A DNA stretch of 64,000 bases from CAYNFR01 sp964396595 (GTDB taxonomy: Bacteria > Bacteroidota > Bacteroidia > Chitinophagales > Saprospiraceae), in the NCBI GenBank assembly GCA_964396595.1, contig CAYNFR010000020.1, positions 1 to 64,000 of the forward strand. The letters run 5' to 3'. A program made the position numbers and the translations under genes. Under the pieces are notes generated by a model. The model was not told the DNA's origin, searched no databases, and saw nothing but the letters and a program-made list of their open reading frames with translations. Below are positions 8,477-17,972 of the stretch, piece after piece (within the stretch, counting starts at the first letter, position 1; each line of letters opens with the position of its first letter).

Positions 8477-9823
8477 CTATTCACGCAGTTCTTCCATCCC
8501 CCAGCCCGCAAAAGTTCCCGAGCTCATTAATAGGATAACATCGTATTCTTCTCTTGCGCAGAGTATCGAATGACGCAAGTCACTTTGCTGACGCAAGACA
8601 GTTAAATCATAGTGATCAAAAGCCTCAAGTACCTGATCATCTGCTAAAGGTGGCATTCTCTTAATATCCATCGCATGTTGGTCTATAAAGATGATTCCAC
8701 TTGTAGCTTTATCAAATGTATTCTTATAGTGAGGCAAGAAATCCTTATTAAGACTGCTGTATGTGTGCAACTCGTAAACGGCCAAGATTCTTGCATCAGC
8801 ATATCTTTGAGCAACTGCTGATATGGTAGCTCTTACTTTGGAAGGGGCGTGCGCATAATCCCAAAAAACGACAGGTTTCTGCGCTCGAAGTATTTGCAAC
8901 CTCCTGCCGGCACCACTAAAAGTGGCCATCGAAGCAAGAAAGGCAGAAGATGACACCCCATACAGACGTAAAGCAGATCGCGCTGCATTCATATTGGCCA
9001 TATTATGGCTACCGAATACATTAATCGGATAAGTTTTACCATAAAATTGGACGTTGCCTTGTTCTTCACATTTTAATGTTCCGTATGCGATCTTTCTAAT
9101 AGAGGGAAATTCTGCCACAAGTGACACTACCGCCTTGTCACCCTTAAAATAAAACAAGGTATCTCCCGGATTCATTTGCTTTAGTAGCTGTCGGAACTGA
9201 TCTACATAATTGTCAAGTGTGGGAAATACATTCATGTGATCCCACTCGATTCCTGTAAGAATGATGATATTTCCTCTAAAAGCCAGCATCTTAGGATATC
9301 GATGAATGCGCGAACACAAATATTCATCTCCCTCTATAACGGCTACAGGTGCTTCATCACTGACCCTTACCATGCGATCGAGTCCCTCGACTTCTCCTCC
9401 GACGAGATAATCTACAGAATGACCTGTTTTTTTCAACGCATGTATGATCATCGAAGTAACTGTTGTTTTGCCATGACTACCAGTCACCAAGATGCGTATT
9501 TTATGTTGATAAGCCTCGTACATAAAGGATGGAAAGCTCTCAATCCGAAGACCTAACTCTTGTGCTCGTAAGAGTTCAGGATTATCTTCTCGGGCATGCA
9601 TGCCCAATATTACCAAGTCAAGATTCTTGCTTATGTTGTTTACATTCCATCCTTCTGCATGTGGCAATAATCCCGATAAGGATAAATTAGTAAGTGCAGG
9701 ATCATATATCTCATCATCGCTTCCAGAGACTTCGTGCCCAAGCGACTGAAGCTCAATCGCCAGTGAATGCATTATCTTACCACCTATCGCTATGAGGTGT
9801 ATGCGTAGCTGCTTTTTTACCAT
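8477..9823 (-). CDS. mpl: Mpl: UDP-MurNAc:tripeptide ligase
   Basis: A 448-residue Mur ligase that joins UDP-N-acetylmuramate to the recycled peptide L-Ala-gamma-D-Glu-meso-DAP in peptidoglycan recycling. The N-terminal Rossmann part (IHLIAIGGKIMHSLAIEL, GHEVSGSDDEIYDP) and the ATP loop GSHGKTTVTSMI are clear, followed by EGDEYLC and the C-terminal domain (FWDYAHAPSKVRATI). The absence of MurC-type gene context and the EIYDP signature favour Mpl over MurC. ATG 9823 is preferred; an in-frame TTG at 9841 would add six residues. It is convergent with the regulator, only 9 nt apart. Confidence 0.88.
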   Translation of the reverse strand: MVKKQLRIHLIAIGGKIMHSLAIELQSLGHEVSGSDDEIYDPALTNLSLSGLLPHAEGWNVNNISKNLDLVILGMHAREDNPELLRAQELGLRIESFPSFMYEAYQHKIRILVTGSHGKTTVTSMIIHALKKTGHSVDYLVGGEVEGLDRMVRVSDEAPVAVIEGDEYLCSRIHRYPKMLAFRGNIIILTGIEWDHMNVFPTLDNYVDQFRQLLKQMNPGDTLFYFKGDKAVVSLVAEFPSIRKIAYGTLKCEEQGNVQFYGKTYPINVFGSHNMANMNAARSALRLYGVSSSAFLASMATFSGAGRRLQILRAQKPVVFWDYAHAPSKVRATISAVAQRYADARILAVYELHTYSSLNKDFLPHYKNTFDKATSGIIFIDQHAMDIKRMPPLADDQVLEAFDHYDLTVLRQQSDLRHSILCAREEYDVILLMSSGTFAGWGMEELRE

Positions 9824-10008
9824 ATTGTTATGTATGCGCAATTAACACTAGGGCGTATGATGCTTTTCATCATATTATAATAAAGCCTCAAATGTACTAC
9901 CTTAATATCACAATATGATTGAAGGAAAAAGGCTTTAAGAGATAAAAAATCACAATTTGTAATAATCCGTAAGCATCTTCGTTTTAGGCTAAGTACGAAA
10001 GATTACCC

Positions 10009-10149
10009 ATGAAAAACATACGTAAAAACCGAGGTATTAAAATATTTGCTGCTGTAGCAGCTGTTTTGTTATTGAGTTCTTGCAATAGAGGTACTGGCTG
10101 TCCTTCTGCGTTTGAATTAAAGCATATTCTCTCCCTTCTACCCTTCTAA
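10009..10149 (+). CDS. Small lipoprotein of 46 residues
   Basis: The reading frame MKNIRKNRGIKIF...LLLSSCNRGTGCPSAFEL ends at TAA 10147-10149. It has a basic N-terminus, a hydrophobic segment and a lipobox (LSSC, Cys25), so the mature product would be a 22-residue lipid-anchored peptide with a second cysteine in GTGCP. I recall tiny lipoproteins with a Cys-x-Arg-Gly-x-x-Cys-Pro motif in other Bacteroidota, of unknown function; this is from memory. It lies 11 nt before mnmD and is probably co-transcribed. Confidence 0.65.
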   Translation: MKNIRKNRGIKIFAAVAAVLLLSSCNRGTGCPSAFELKHILSLLPF

Positions 10150-10160
10150 GTTAAAAAGCT

Positions 10161-10817
10161 ATGATCAGGCATGAATTAACTGCTGATGGCAGCAGTACGC
10201 TTTATGCCCCGCATTATGATGCACTGTATCATTCACATCATGGTGCAATGCAAGAAAGCACTCATGTATTTATTGAGGCGGGTTTAAAACAGGTATTAAA
10301 AGGCAAAACAAGGCCTAAGATATTAGAGTACGGCATGGGAACTGGGTTAAATGTTTTATTGACTCTTACTTATGCAAAGCAATATGGCATCACCATAATT
10401 TATCACACTATTGAGAAGCATCCCTTGTCAATGCTGGATATTGAGCAGCTTAATTACGGTGAGCTTTCGACTCATGAAGAATGGTTTAGAATCATCCATT
10501 CTACTCCATGGGGTGAAGAAGTTGAGCTGACAGACACCTTCAAACTGACCAAATTTCATACAGATTTTAATGAATTCTCTGCAGCAGAAAACTACGATAT
10601 CATCTATTATGATGCCTTTGCTCCGACTGCTCAACCCGAGTTATGGACAGCCGAAGCCATGTCAACTTGTTATGAACAATTGGCAAATGATGGAATTCTT
10701 GTAACTTTCTGCGCTAAAGGGAGTTTCAAGCGTGCTCTGAAAGCTGTTGGCTTCGAAGTAGAATCGCTGAAAGGCCCACCCGGTAAGCGTGAAATGACGC
10801 GAGCAAGGAAAATTTAG
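10161..10817 (+). CDS. mnmD: tRNA (mnm5s2U34)-methyltransferase MnmD
   Basis: A 218-residue SAM-dependent methyltransferase (DUF752) that completes mnm5s2U at the wobble base of tRNAs; it is the free-standing form of the MnmC N-terminal domain. Motif I is ILEYGMGTGLNVLL, the DUF752 motif is YDIIYYDAFAPTAQPELWT, and the C-terminus has FCAKGSFKRAL and GPPGKREMTRARK. No MnmC oxidase domain is fused, which is usual in Bacteroidota. It is followed 21 nt later by the symporter gene. Confidence 0.92.
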   Translation: MIRHELTADGSSTLYAPHYDALYHSHHGAMQESTHVFIEAGLKQVLKGKTRPKILEYGMGTGLNVLLTLTYAKQYGITIIYHTIEKHPLSMLDIEQLNYGELSTHEEWFRIIHSTPWGEEVELTDTFKLTKFHTDFNEFSAAENYDIIYYDAFAPTAQPELWTAEAMSTCYEQLANDGILVTFCAKGSFKRALKAVGFEVESLKGPPGKREMTRARKI

Positions 10818-10838
10818 CACACACAAAAGAACAGCGGA

Positions 10839-12161
10839 ATGAAAAAACTCGAGCTACATTGGCAGATCCTCATCGGGATGTTACTGGGACTAATATTGGG
10901 ATGGGTATTCTCGACATTATCCTGGGGGCCGGCTTTCGTTAAGAATTGGATAAAACCCTTCGGTACAGTATTCATTAATGTGCTTAAGTTAATTGCCGTA
11001 CCCTTGATTATCACCTCTTTGATTAAAGGTATTTCAGACCTCAAAGAGATCAGCAAATTCAAATCAATGGGGCTTAAGACTTTAACCTTTTACCTCGCAT
11101 CTACAGTTTTAGCCGTATTGGTTGGTTTAATACTAGTCAATATGATCAATCCTGGCGCAAGTGTGAGTGCCGAAACAGTTGCTCAACTATCAGAATCCTA
11201 TGCCTCAGATGCTTCGGGTAGAGTAGAAGTTGCGCTCGCACAGAAGGATAACGGACCTTTACAATTTTTTGTAGACATGGTGCCGAGTAACTTCTTCGCT
11301 GCAGCCAGCGATAATGGGAATATGCTCCAGATTATATTCTTTGTCATTTTCTTTGGCATAGGTCTGTTACTTATTAAACCGGCAAAGCAAAAGCCTATCA
11401 TGGAGTTTATTGATTCACTCAATGAAGTAATAATGAAGATGGTGGATCTTATAATGCTTATAGCCCCATTCGCTGTATTTGCTTTACTTGCTTCCTTGAT
11501 TACAGAAACGACGAATCCCGACCTTTTCATTGCACTCATGAAATATGCTTTGACAGTAGTCATTGGACTATCAAGCATGATTCTGATATACATACTTGTC
11601 GTAAGATTTGTAGTGAAGATGCCTCCCTCATTTTTTCTCAAAGGAATCGGACCTGCTCAGTTGCTCGCATTTTCGACTAGCTCAAGTGCCGCTACCTTGC
11701 CCGTGACCATGGAGCGAGTAGAAGAACATTTGGGCGTAAGAAAAGATGTCGTCAGCTTTGTCTGCCCTGTCGGAGCAACTATCAATATGGACGGGACAAG
11801 TTTATATCAAGCTATTGCTGCCGTATTTATTTGTACCGCCCTTAATTTTGATCTGTCTCTGGGACAACAACTTACGATCATCATGACAGCTACCCTCGCA
11901 TCAATTGGCTCAGCGGCCGTTCCTTCTGCGGGGATTATTATGCTCGTCATAGTGCTAGAGTCGGTAGGTTTGCCGGCAGACAAATTACCCATAGGCTTAG
12001 CTTTGATAATTGCTATTGACCGTCCGCTGGACATGCTGAGAACAGTAATTAACGTCACCGGAGACGCTACAGTTGCCCTACTAGTGGGAAAGACAGAAGG
12101 GGCGCTTACTGAACCAAATGTGAAAAATTGGGATGATCATTATAAAAAACGAAATAATTGA
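10839..12161 (+). CDS. Dicarboxylate/amino acid:cation symporter (DAACS)
   Basis: A 440-residue inner-membrane protein of the GltP/DctA family, taking up glutamate, aspartate or C4-dicarboxylates with Na+ or H+. It shows the family's serine-rich re-entrant loop (STSSSAATLPVTMERV), PVGATINMDGTSLYQ, and the late TM motif MLRTVINVTGDA. The length and about eight hydrophobic segments are as expected. It may be co-transcribed with mnmD upstream. The exact substrate cannot be read from the sequence. Confidence 0.93.
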   Translation: MKKLELHWQILIGMLLGLILGWVFSTLSWGPAFVKNWIKPFGTVFINVLKLIAVPLIITSLIKGISDLKEISKFKSMGLKTLTFYLASTVLAVLVGLILVNMINPGASVSAETVAQLSESYASDASGRVEVALAQKDNGPLQFFVDMVPSNFFAAASDNGNMLQIIFFVIFFGIGLLLIKPAKQKPIMEFIDSLNEVIMKMVDLIMLIAPFAVFALLASLITETTNPDLFIALMKYALTVVIGLSSMILIYILVVRFVVKMPPSFFLKGIGPAQLLAFSTSSSAATLPVTMERVEEHLGVRKDVVSFVCPVGATINMDGTSLYQAIAAVFICTALNFDLSLGQQLTIIMTATLASIGSAAVPSAGIIMLVIVLESVGLPADKLPIGLALIIAIDRPLDMLRTVINVTGDATVALLVGKTEGALTEPNVKNWDDHYKKRNN

Positions 12162-12209
12162 TTATTAGTATATTATAATATAAGATATAAACAATAAAAT
12201 TAATCGTAG

Positions 12210-12734
12210 ATGCAAGAAGAATTAGGAATAGGTTCACGCGTGAAGCATCCTGCTTACGGCGATGGTGTCATAGTAGGTAGCAATGCTAAAATGTATCGTG
12301 TGTGTTTTGTTCAGTATGGGATCAAACCGCTCGGAAAGGAATACAGCAGTTGGGACATCATAGAACATATCCCTGCTTCAGAAGAATTAACATATAATGC
12401 CCTTGAACAATCCCTTATCAAAATATTGACCAAGTGGTCAGATATCTCTGAAGTGGTGGAGATGGGTGACAAATGGGATGGCGGTGTTATGATATTGAAA
12501 TCCGGAGACCCATCTCTTAAAGAAAAAGAAGTTCCGATTGATGTATTCTTTCATAAAATAGTCATGGTGAGAGACAGACTCAGAGTCATGGAACAAAGAA
12601 TCAACAGCAGCAAACTGAGTGACGAAGACAAAGTTAATTTACAACAGTACATCACTCGGATATATGGTAGCCTTACTACATTCAATGTCCTTTTTAAATA
12701 CAAAGAGGATCATTTCGTGGGAGAAAAATCTTAA
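12210..12734 (+). CDS. Conserved hypothetical protein with a small beta-barrel N-terminus
   Basis: A 174-residue soluble protein without signal or membrane segments. The first 35 residues (SRVKHPAYGDGVIVGSN) resemble the Tudor-like 'VxHxxxGxGxV' module found at the C-terminus of UvrD-type helicases and in DUF3553. The rest is helical (VVMVRDRLRVMEQRI, DEDKVNLQQYITRIYGSL). I believe it is a conserved Bacteroidota family of unknown function. It is 48 nt after the symporter and 11 nt before the TlpA-like gene, so it is part of the same plus-strand run. Confidence 0.7.
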   Translation: MQEELGIGSRVKHPAYGDGVIVGSNAKMYRVCFVQYGIKPLGKEYSSWDIIEHIPASEELTYNALEQSLIKILTKWSDISEVVEMGDKWDGGVMILKSGDPSLKEKEVPIDVFFHKIVMVRDRLRVMEQRINSSKLSDEDKVNLQQYITRIYGSLTTFNVLFKYKEDHFVGEKS

Positions 12735-12745
12735 TCAGTAGCTAA

Positions 12746-14005
12746 ATGCCAAAAAATTTACTCATGCGAAAATCTACCTTCGCCGTAGCCCTGTTAATAG
12801 CAATTGCCCTATCATGTGTAGAGGTGTTAAAGCCATTTGAAGTGCTCCCCCCAGGCATCTGGCGAGGGGAAATCACCTTGCAACCCGGGGTTGAACTACC
12901 TTTTAATTTTTCTATCGAAGAAATAAATGGCCATTCTACACTAATAATTCACAATGATGACGAACGAATCAAAATAGAAGATATCTCTTCAGGCAGAAAC
13001 AGTCGCTACCAAGACACAGTGATGATTGATTTTGCTTTGATGGATTCATACATTAATGCTCAGTTCAAAGAGAATGTGCTCGAAGGATCATGGATAGTCA
13101 GAAATAGAGAGAGCTATAGCTTGCCATTCCGAGCTTATCATGGAAGGGGCTATCGATTTAGTACTCACAACCTCAAGCCTACGGCAGATCTGACCGGTGA
13201 GTGGAAGACTATTATAGAAGTTGAAACACCTACGGCATTTCCGGCTGTCGCCGAATTTAAGCAGAAGAACAATAAGCTTACCGGTACATTCAGAACAGAA
13301 ACAGGCGATTATCGATTTCTTGAAGGCGAAATCCAAGGTGATGAAATAATGTTATCCGCATTTGATGGTTCCCATGCTTTCTTATTCACTGGTAAAGTTG
13401 TCAACCAAAATCAACTAAGCGGCAAGTTTTATTCGGGAAGTCATTATGAAACGAACTGGATTGCGACGCGAGAAGATGGATTTGATCTAGCAGACCCATT
13501 TGCTATCAATAAAATTACAACAACCGATAAAATCATCGACTTTAGCTTTCCCAATACAGAAGGAAAGATCATTTCTCTGTCAGACCCACAGTACGAGGGT
13601 AAAGCAAAGCTTGTTATGATTATGGGTACATGGTGTCCTAATTGTCTGGATGAGTCTGAATACGTTTTGGAATATCTTGCTAACAACCCTGGCAAGGATT
13701 TCGAAGTAATTGCATTAGCATTTGAGCGTCATCGCGACCGGGATAGAGCTATTGGTGTTATCAAGACTTACAAAGAAAGATTAGGCATTCCATACCAAAT
13801 ATTATGGGCGGGTTCTTCTGACAAGAAAGAGGCCACTCGGGCATTAGGTTTCATTGACGAAGTAACAGCATTTCCCATATTGTTGTTTGTCAATAAACGT
13901 AATGAAGTAATCAAGGTACATACAGGATTCAGCGGTAAAGCGACCAGTCGGTTCACTGAATTCGATACGAAGTTTCGACAGGCTGTAGAAGAAATTCTTA
14001 GATAA
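12746..14005 (+). CDS. TlpA/ResA-like thioredoxin-fold lipoprotein
   Basis: A 419-residue lipoprotein (lipobox ALSC; the start could also be ATG 12764, giving 413 residues). Residues about 30-250 form a beta-rich domain of unknown role with two GxW..G repeats (PPGIWRGEITL, DLTGEWKTIIEV). The C-terminal 150 residues are a thioredoxin fold with the redox motif WCPNC (Cys297, Cys300) and the cis-proline segment TAFPIL. Proteins like this reduce or isomerise periplasmic disulfides. It closely follows the hypothetical gene, 11 nt downstream. Confidence 0.88.
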   Translation: MPKNLLMRKSTFAVALLIAIALSCVEVLKPFEVLPPGIWRGEITLQPGVELPFNFSIEEINGHSTLIIHNDDERIKIEDISSGRNSRYQDTVMIDFALMDSYINAQFKENVLEGSWIVRNRESYSLPFRAYHGRGYRFSTHNLKPTADLTGEWKTIIEVETPTAFPAVAEFKQKNNKLTGTFRTETGDYRFLEGEIQGDEIMLSAFDGSHAFLFTGKVVNQNQLSGKFYSGSHYETNWIATREDGFDLADPFAINKITTTDKIIDFSFPNTEGKIISLSDPQYEGKAKLVMIMGTWCPNCLDESEYVLEYLANNPGKDFEVIALAFERHRDRDRAIGVIKTYKERLGIPYQILWAGSSDKKEATRALGFIDEVTAFPILLFVNKRNEVIKVHTGFSGKATSRFTEFDTKFRQAVEEILR

Positions 14006-14076
14006 TGGGTTTTAATAGCTATTCGGCTTTTAAGGAGTTGAGTGCAGGGTAAACTAGAAACATAAAGTAGGATGTT

Positions 14077-14862
14077 ATGAAAAAAGCTATCAACAAAACA
14101 GTACTAATCACAGGGGCTACTTCTGGAATAGGAAAAGCCATGGCTAAAAAATTTGCTAAACACGGCTTTAACCTCATCCTGACAGGCCGGAGACACAATA
14201 AACTAAAAGAAATAAAGTCTCTCTTATCTGAAAAATACGCCATTGATGTATTGACCTTAAACTTCGATGTCACGGATAAAAAGCAAGTTGCCAAAGCTAT
14301 CAAAGGTCTCAGTAAACCATGGGATAAAATCGATATATTAATCAACAATGCAGGATTGGCATTGGGGGTCGAGCGTGTTTTTGACGCGGATGTTGAGGAT
14401 TGGGATATAATGATTGATACCAATATCAAAGGGATACTGTATATGACCAGATTGATAGCGCCAAAGATGATCAAGAACGGTGATGGACACATAATAAACA
14501 TCTGTTCGACGGCAGGTCATGAAGTGTACAAGGGAGGTTCCGTGTACTGCGCCACAAAACACGCCGTTGATGCCCTCACAAAGTCTATGCGCCTTGAACT
14601 TTTCGATAAAGGCATTCGGGTCGGACAAGTATCACCGGGGGCGGTTGAAGAAACAGAATTTTCGATCGTTCGATACAAAGGTGACAAGGCCAAGGCCAAT
14701 ATCTACAGTGACTTCAATCCCCTGCGGAGTTCAGATGTAGCTTATGTCGTATACTTCATCGCTACCCAAGCAAAACACATTAATATCCAAGATGTATTAA
14801 TGACGGGTACACAGCAAGCCGGTGCTACAGAATTTGATAAATCTGGTCGAAAGTATGACTAG
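14077..14862 (+). CDS. Short-chain dehydrogenase/reductase (SDR)
   Basis: A 261-residue NAD(P)-dependent oxidoreductase of the classical SDR family (YdfG-like). It has the cofactor motif TGATSGIGKAMAKKF, LTGRRHNKL suggesting NADPH, NNAG, and the catalytic Ser at about 144 (CSTAG) with Tyr157 and Lys161 (YCATK). YdfG-type enzymes act on 3-hydroxy acids such as serine, but the substrate here is not fixed by sequence. It converges on dctM with only 11 nt between. Confidence 0.9.
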   Translation: MKKAINKTVLITGATSGIGKAMAKKFAKHGFNLILTGRRHNKLKEIKSLLSEKYAIDVLTLNFDVTDKKQVAKAIKGLSKPWDKIDILINNAGLALGVERVFDADVEDWDIMIDTNIKGILYMTRLIAPKMIKNGDGHIINICSTAGHEVYKGGSVYCATKHAVDALTKSMRLELFDKGIRVGQVSPGAVEETEFSIVRYKGDKAKANIYSDFNPLRSSDVAYVVYFIATQAKHINIQDVLMTGTQQAGATEFDKSGRKYD

Positions 14863-14873
14863 ATATTTCTACA

Positions 14874-16166
14874 CTATCTGCCAATTATACCCAACCATTG
14901 AGGCCAGAATATAGCTATCAATAATACCATAAATTGAAGTGCTAAGAATGGTATCACTCCCCTATAGATTTGGGCAGTGGTCACCGTAGGTGGGGCTACT
15001 CCCTTCAGATAGAAAAGAGAAAACCCGAAGGGTGGCGAAAGAAATGATGTCTGTAAATTAAGCGCCAACAGGACTCCGACCCAGATAAGATCTACCCCAT
15101 AAGCCACAAAAATAGGCGCGACAACCGGCACGACTATAAAGATAATCTCTATAAAATCTATAAAAAATCCCAATACGAAAACTGAAAGCATCACTAAAAA
15201 CAAAAACATTGATGGGCTTAAGTCTGAACCTGTAATGAGATCCACTAAAAATTTATCTCCCTCTAGTCCTCTAAAAACTAATGCAAATGTCGTGGCACCC
15301 AATAATATTAAAAAAACCATACTCGTCATGTGCGTCGTCCCACGCATGACCTCCTTTAAAACGGCCATATTGAGCTTTCCCTCTAATGCCGTCAGTAAGA
15401 TCGAACCTAGTGCCCCTACGGCAGCAGCCTCTGTCGGACTCGCAACACCAAAAAATATAGAACCCAACACCGCTAAGATTAAGACAAAAGGCAATACAAA
15501 AGCGCGTATAACAACTGCAGTCTCAGGTCTTGAAAGTTCATCTGATTCCCGCAACGAAGGGGCTAAATCCGGCCGAACTTTAGAAATAACTAAGATATAG
15601 ATAATATAGCTAGCCACTAATACTAGGCCAGGAATTAAAGAAGCTTTAAACAGATTGCCTACAGATACATTCAGGACGCTACCCAATAGAATCAACACGA
15701 TCGAAGGAGGGATAATTTGTCCCAATGTGCCAGCAGAAACAATCGTTCCTGTGGCTAGTTCTGGCTGGTAATTATTCTTTAACATTGTGGGTAAGCTTAT
15801 CAGTCCCATAGTTACTACTGTAGCGCCGACTATTCCCGTAGAAGCAGCTAACATGCCGCCAACAATAATAACCGATACCGCCAATCCGCCTTGGATATTT
15901 CCGAATAGTCTTGACATCGTATGCAACATCGTCTCCGCCAGACCTGACTTTTCTAACATCAGCCCCATAAACACAAATAAGGGAACGGCCAATAGAACTA
16001 TGTTCTGCATAGTGCCCATTATCCTCAAGGGTAACAAACTAAAAAAATCGGGCAAGAAGATAATTCCAAAAATTGCCGACAAGCCTCCTAACACCAAAGC
16101 AACCTGAATACCACTTAATATCAGAATGAAGATCAATAAAAACATGATCAGTGCCACATACTCCAT
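14874..16166 (-). CDS. dctM: TRAP transporter large permease
   Basis: A 430-residue, 12-13 TM inner-membrane protein of the DctM family that carries organic acids with Na+. It starts MEYVALIMFLLIFILILSGI and has the family segments GGLAVSVIIVGGMLAASTG, LGQIIPPSIVLI and LNLQTSFLSPPFGFSLFYLKG. The gene begins 1 nt after dctQ ends, so they form a unit. No DctP-type solute-binding protein gene is beside it; many TRAP operons have one. Confidence 0.95.
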   Translation of the reverse strand: MEYVALIMFLLIFILILSGIQVALVLGGLSAIFGIIFLPDFFSLLPLRIMGTMQNIVLLAVPLFVFMGLMLEKSGLAETMLHTMSRLFGNIQGGLAVSVIIVGGMLAASTGIVGATVVTMGLISLPTMLKNNYQPELATGTIVSAGTLGQIIPPSIVLILLGSVLNVSVGNLFKASLIPGLVLVASYIIYILVISKVRPDLAPSLRESDELSRPETAVVIRAFVLPFVLILAVLGSIFFGVASPTEAAAVGALGSILLTALEGKLNMAVLKEVMRGTTHMTSMVFLILLGATTFALVFRGLEGDKFLVDLITGSDLSPSMFLFLVMLSVFVLGFFIDFIEIIFIVVPVVAPIFVAYGVDLIWVGVLLALNLQTSFLSPPFGFSLFYLKGVAPPTVTTAQIYRGVIPFLALQFMVLLIAIFWPQWLGIIGR

Positions 16167-16167
16167 A

Positions 16168-16677
16168 TCAATCCTGCTGTGGTTTAAAAATAGATTTAAT
16201 TAATATGGACAAGCCTTGAAGTAACAACAGAACAAATCCAAAAAAAATAAAACTCTTTATAATATAGCGAGCGGGGATCCCTCCAGGATTAGGGGAGCCT
16301 TCCTTAAATGCCCATGAATTTAAGGTATAATGATAGCCATAGTATATCACTATCGCACACCATGGAATCAAAAAAATAATCACTCCTATTGCATTAATCC
16401 TATCCTTAAGGCGATCTGAAAAATTTTCATAAAACAAATCTACTCTGACGTGCTTATCATGCAGCAAGGCATAAGACCCACCAATTAAAAACAAAACAGA
16501 AAACAGTTGCCACTCCAGTTCATTGACCCAATTTTTCGAAACGTTAAAGAAATACCTTAGTAGCACATCTATACAAATGATTACAACCAGTACCAATGTA
16601 AGCCAAGAAACACCGCGACCCACCTTGTCTATGAATCGGTCTATCAGTTCAGAGAAATAAAGCAAACGGGCGATCAT
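16168..16677 (-). CDS. dctQ: TRAP transporter small permease
   Basis: A 169-residue protein with four hydrophobic segments (for example GVSWLTLVLVVIICIDVLLR), and the DctQ signature WVNELEWQLFSVLFLIGGSYAL with HVRVDLFYENFSDR. It forms the membrane complex with DctM. Upstream there is a 260-nt gap before the FAD oxidoreductase gene, in which no binding-protein gene is seen. Confidence 0.93.
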   Translation of the reverse strand: MIARLLYFSELIDRFIDKVGRGVSWLTLVLVVIICIDVLLRYFFNVSKNWVNELEWQLFSVLFLIGGSYALLHDKHVRVDLFYENFSDRLKDRINAIGVIIFLIPWCAIVIYYGYHYTLNSWAFKEGSPNPGGIPARYIIKSFIFFGFVLLLLQGLSILIKSIFKPQQD

Positions 16678-16937
16678 TACTGTCGGATATAATTAATGTC
16701 ACAATATAATGATCCTACGGCAACTCTATAGCAAGCTAATTATTCATCTAAGTATCGAGAGGGGCAGTTGTATTAATTATTTGCCTGATTAAAAAAAGAC
16801 TCCAATTCAGTGCCAATGAATAATTGCAGCGTCTGTCCACATTATCTGCAGAAGTAAAAAAATCCTACCCGATCTCTTTGTTGTCTTCTTATTGGGTGGA
16901 TGATGAAAAAGTAGATGCCCGAATTCTTGTTAATAAT

Positions 16938-17972
16938 CTAGCGAAACCCAACTTCTCTACTCAATACCTGTCCATCGTAAATATGCTCGATAAGGTGTCC
17001 CGCCCAATATGGCGCTAATGTGACACCTTTTGTGCCGAGGCCATTCATGATATACATACCCGAATGTATAGGATGACGATCAATAAACGGACGTCTACAT
17101 TTAGTAGCCGCACGAATACCCCGGGACTCTCCAATGACTTGGTAAGAACAACGAATATTTTCTTTTAGAAAAGAATATAGCTCATCTGTAAAGTCGTCAG
17201 AAAGAGATCGTCCATGCAAATAATTTGACCCTACCCAAAATATTTGCTCTCCTCGGGGAACTATAAATTTATTGTATTTAACAATCTTATCCTCCTCCAT
17301 ATCAGGCATGTACACCGTCAAAACTTCACCTAGCGCCGGACGATAATTTTCTGTGCTAAAATACGGATTCTGAAGACCTCTATAGCCTTGCGCAAAGATG
17401 ATGTGATCAGAACGAACACCTTCGACCTCAAATCCATTCTGCAGAATCTTAATCTGCTCGATATCACAATACACATTCAAAAAGCGTCCTTCACCTTCAA
17501 AAATAGTTCGTGTTGCACCCAATAGACCTGCTACATCGATACACATACCCCCTTTTACTTCTGCTAGCTTTGTGTTCCCAAGCTGTATATGCTTATAAAG
17601 GTCTCCCTCCTTTACAATATCACCTATAAAAGAGGCATATTCTTCAGTTAATCCTCTAGAAAACCATAAATTTTCGTCTCCTATATCATGCAATGCCCTC
17701 AAGATAGACATAGGTTTCATGAAGCCCATGCTTGTTTCTCTTTCTATGGAGCCATATACCGACTTAATGCTAGGCATCAAGCTGTCAACCATCCACGACT
17801 TCAGGTAATTGCGCCCTGTAATAGGATTTACTAGCCCGGATGAAACCGAACTAGCATTAAAGGAGGAATCAGGATCAATAATGACAAAAGAAATATTGCG
17901 CTCGCGCAATTGCCAGGCCAGCGAAGTACCTGCTATTCCTTGCCCGATAATAATACATGATACTTCTTTCAC
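16938..17972 (-). CDS. FAD-dependent amino-acid oxidase-like enzyme (DAO fold)
   Basis: A 344-residue flavoprotein. The dinucleotide-binding motif IIGQGIAGTSLAWQL is at residues 8-22, followed by an E/D-type ribose binder (VIIDPD). The C-terminal half has GIRAATKCRRPFIDRHP and NGLGTKGVTLAPYWAGHL, typical of the DadA/ThiO/MnmC-C oxidase group. The gene starts with GTG at 17972; no ATG precedes the glycine-rich motif, so the GTG start is needed. Because the fold is that of the MnmC oxidase domain, it might act with MnmD (10161-10817), but it could equally be a D-amino-acid oxidase. Confidence 0.75.
   Translation of the reverse strand: MKEVSCIIIGQGIAGTSLAWQLRERNISFVIIDPDSSFNASSVSSGLVNPITGRNYLKSWMVDSLMPSIKSVYGSIERETSMGFMKPMSILRALHDIGDENLWFSRGLTEEYASFIGDIVKEGDLYKHIQLGNTKLAEVKGGMCIDVAGLLGATRTIFEGEGRFLNVYCDIEQIKILQNGFEVEGVRSDHIIFAQGYRGLQNPYFSTENYRPALGEVLTVYMPDMEEDKIVKYNKFIVPRGEQIFWVGSNYLHGRSLSDDFTDELYSFLKENIRCSYQVIGESRGIRAATKCRRPFIDRHPIHSGMYIMNGLGTKGVTLAPYWAGHLIEHIYDGQVLSREVGFR

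Noticed and set aside
16824..17018. Plus-strand 64-codon frame in the gap upstream of dctQ
   Set aside because: Half of it is antisense to the FAD oxidoreductase; I saw no binding-protein features, so it is not the missing dctP.
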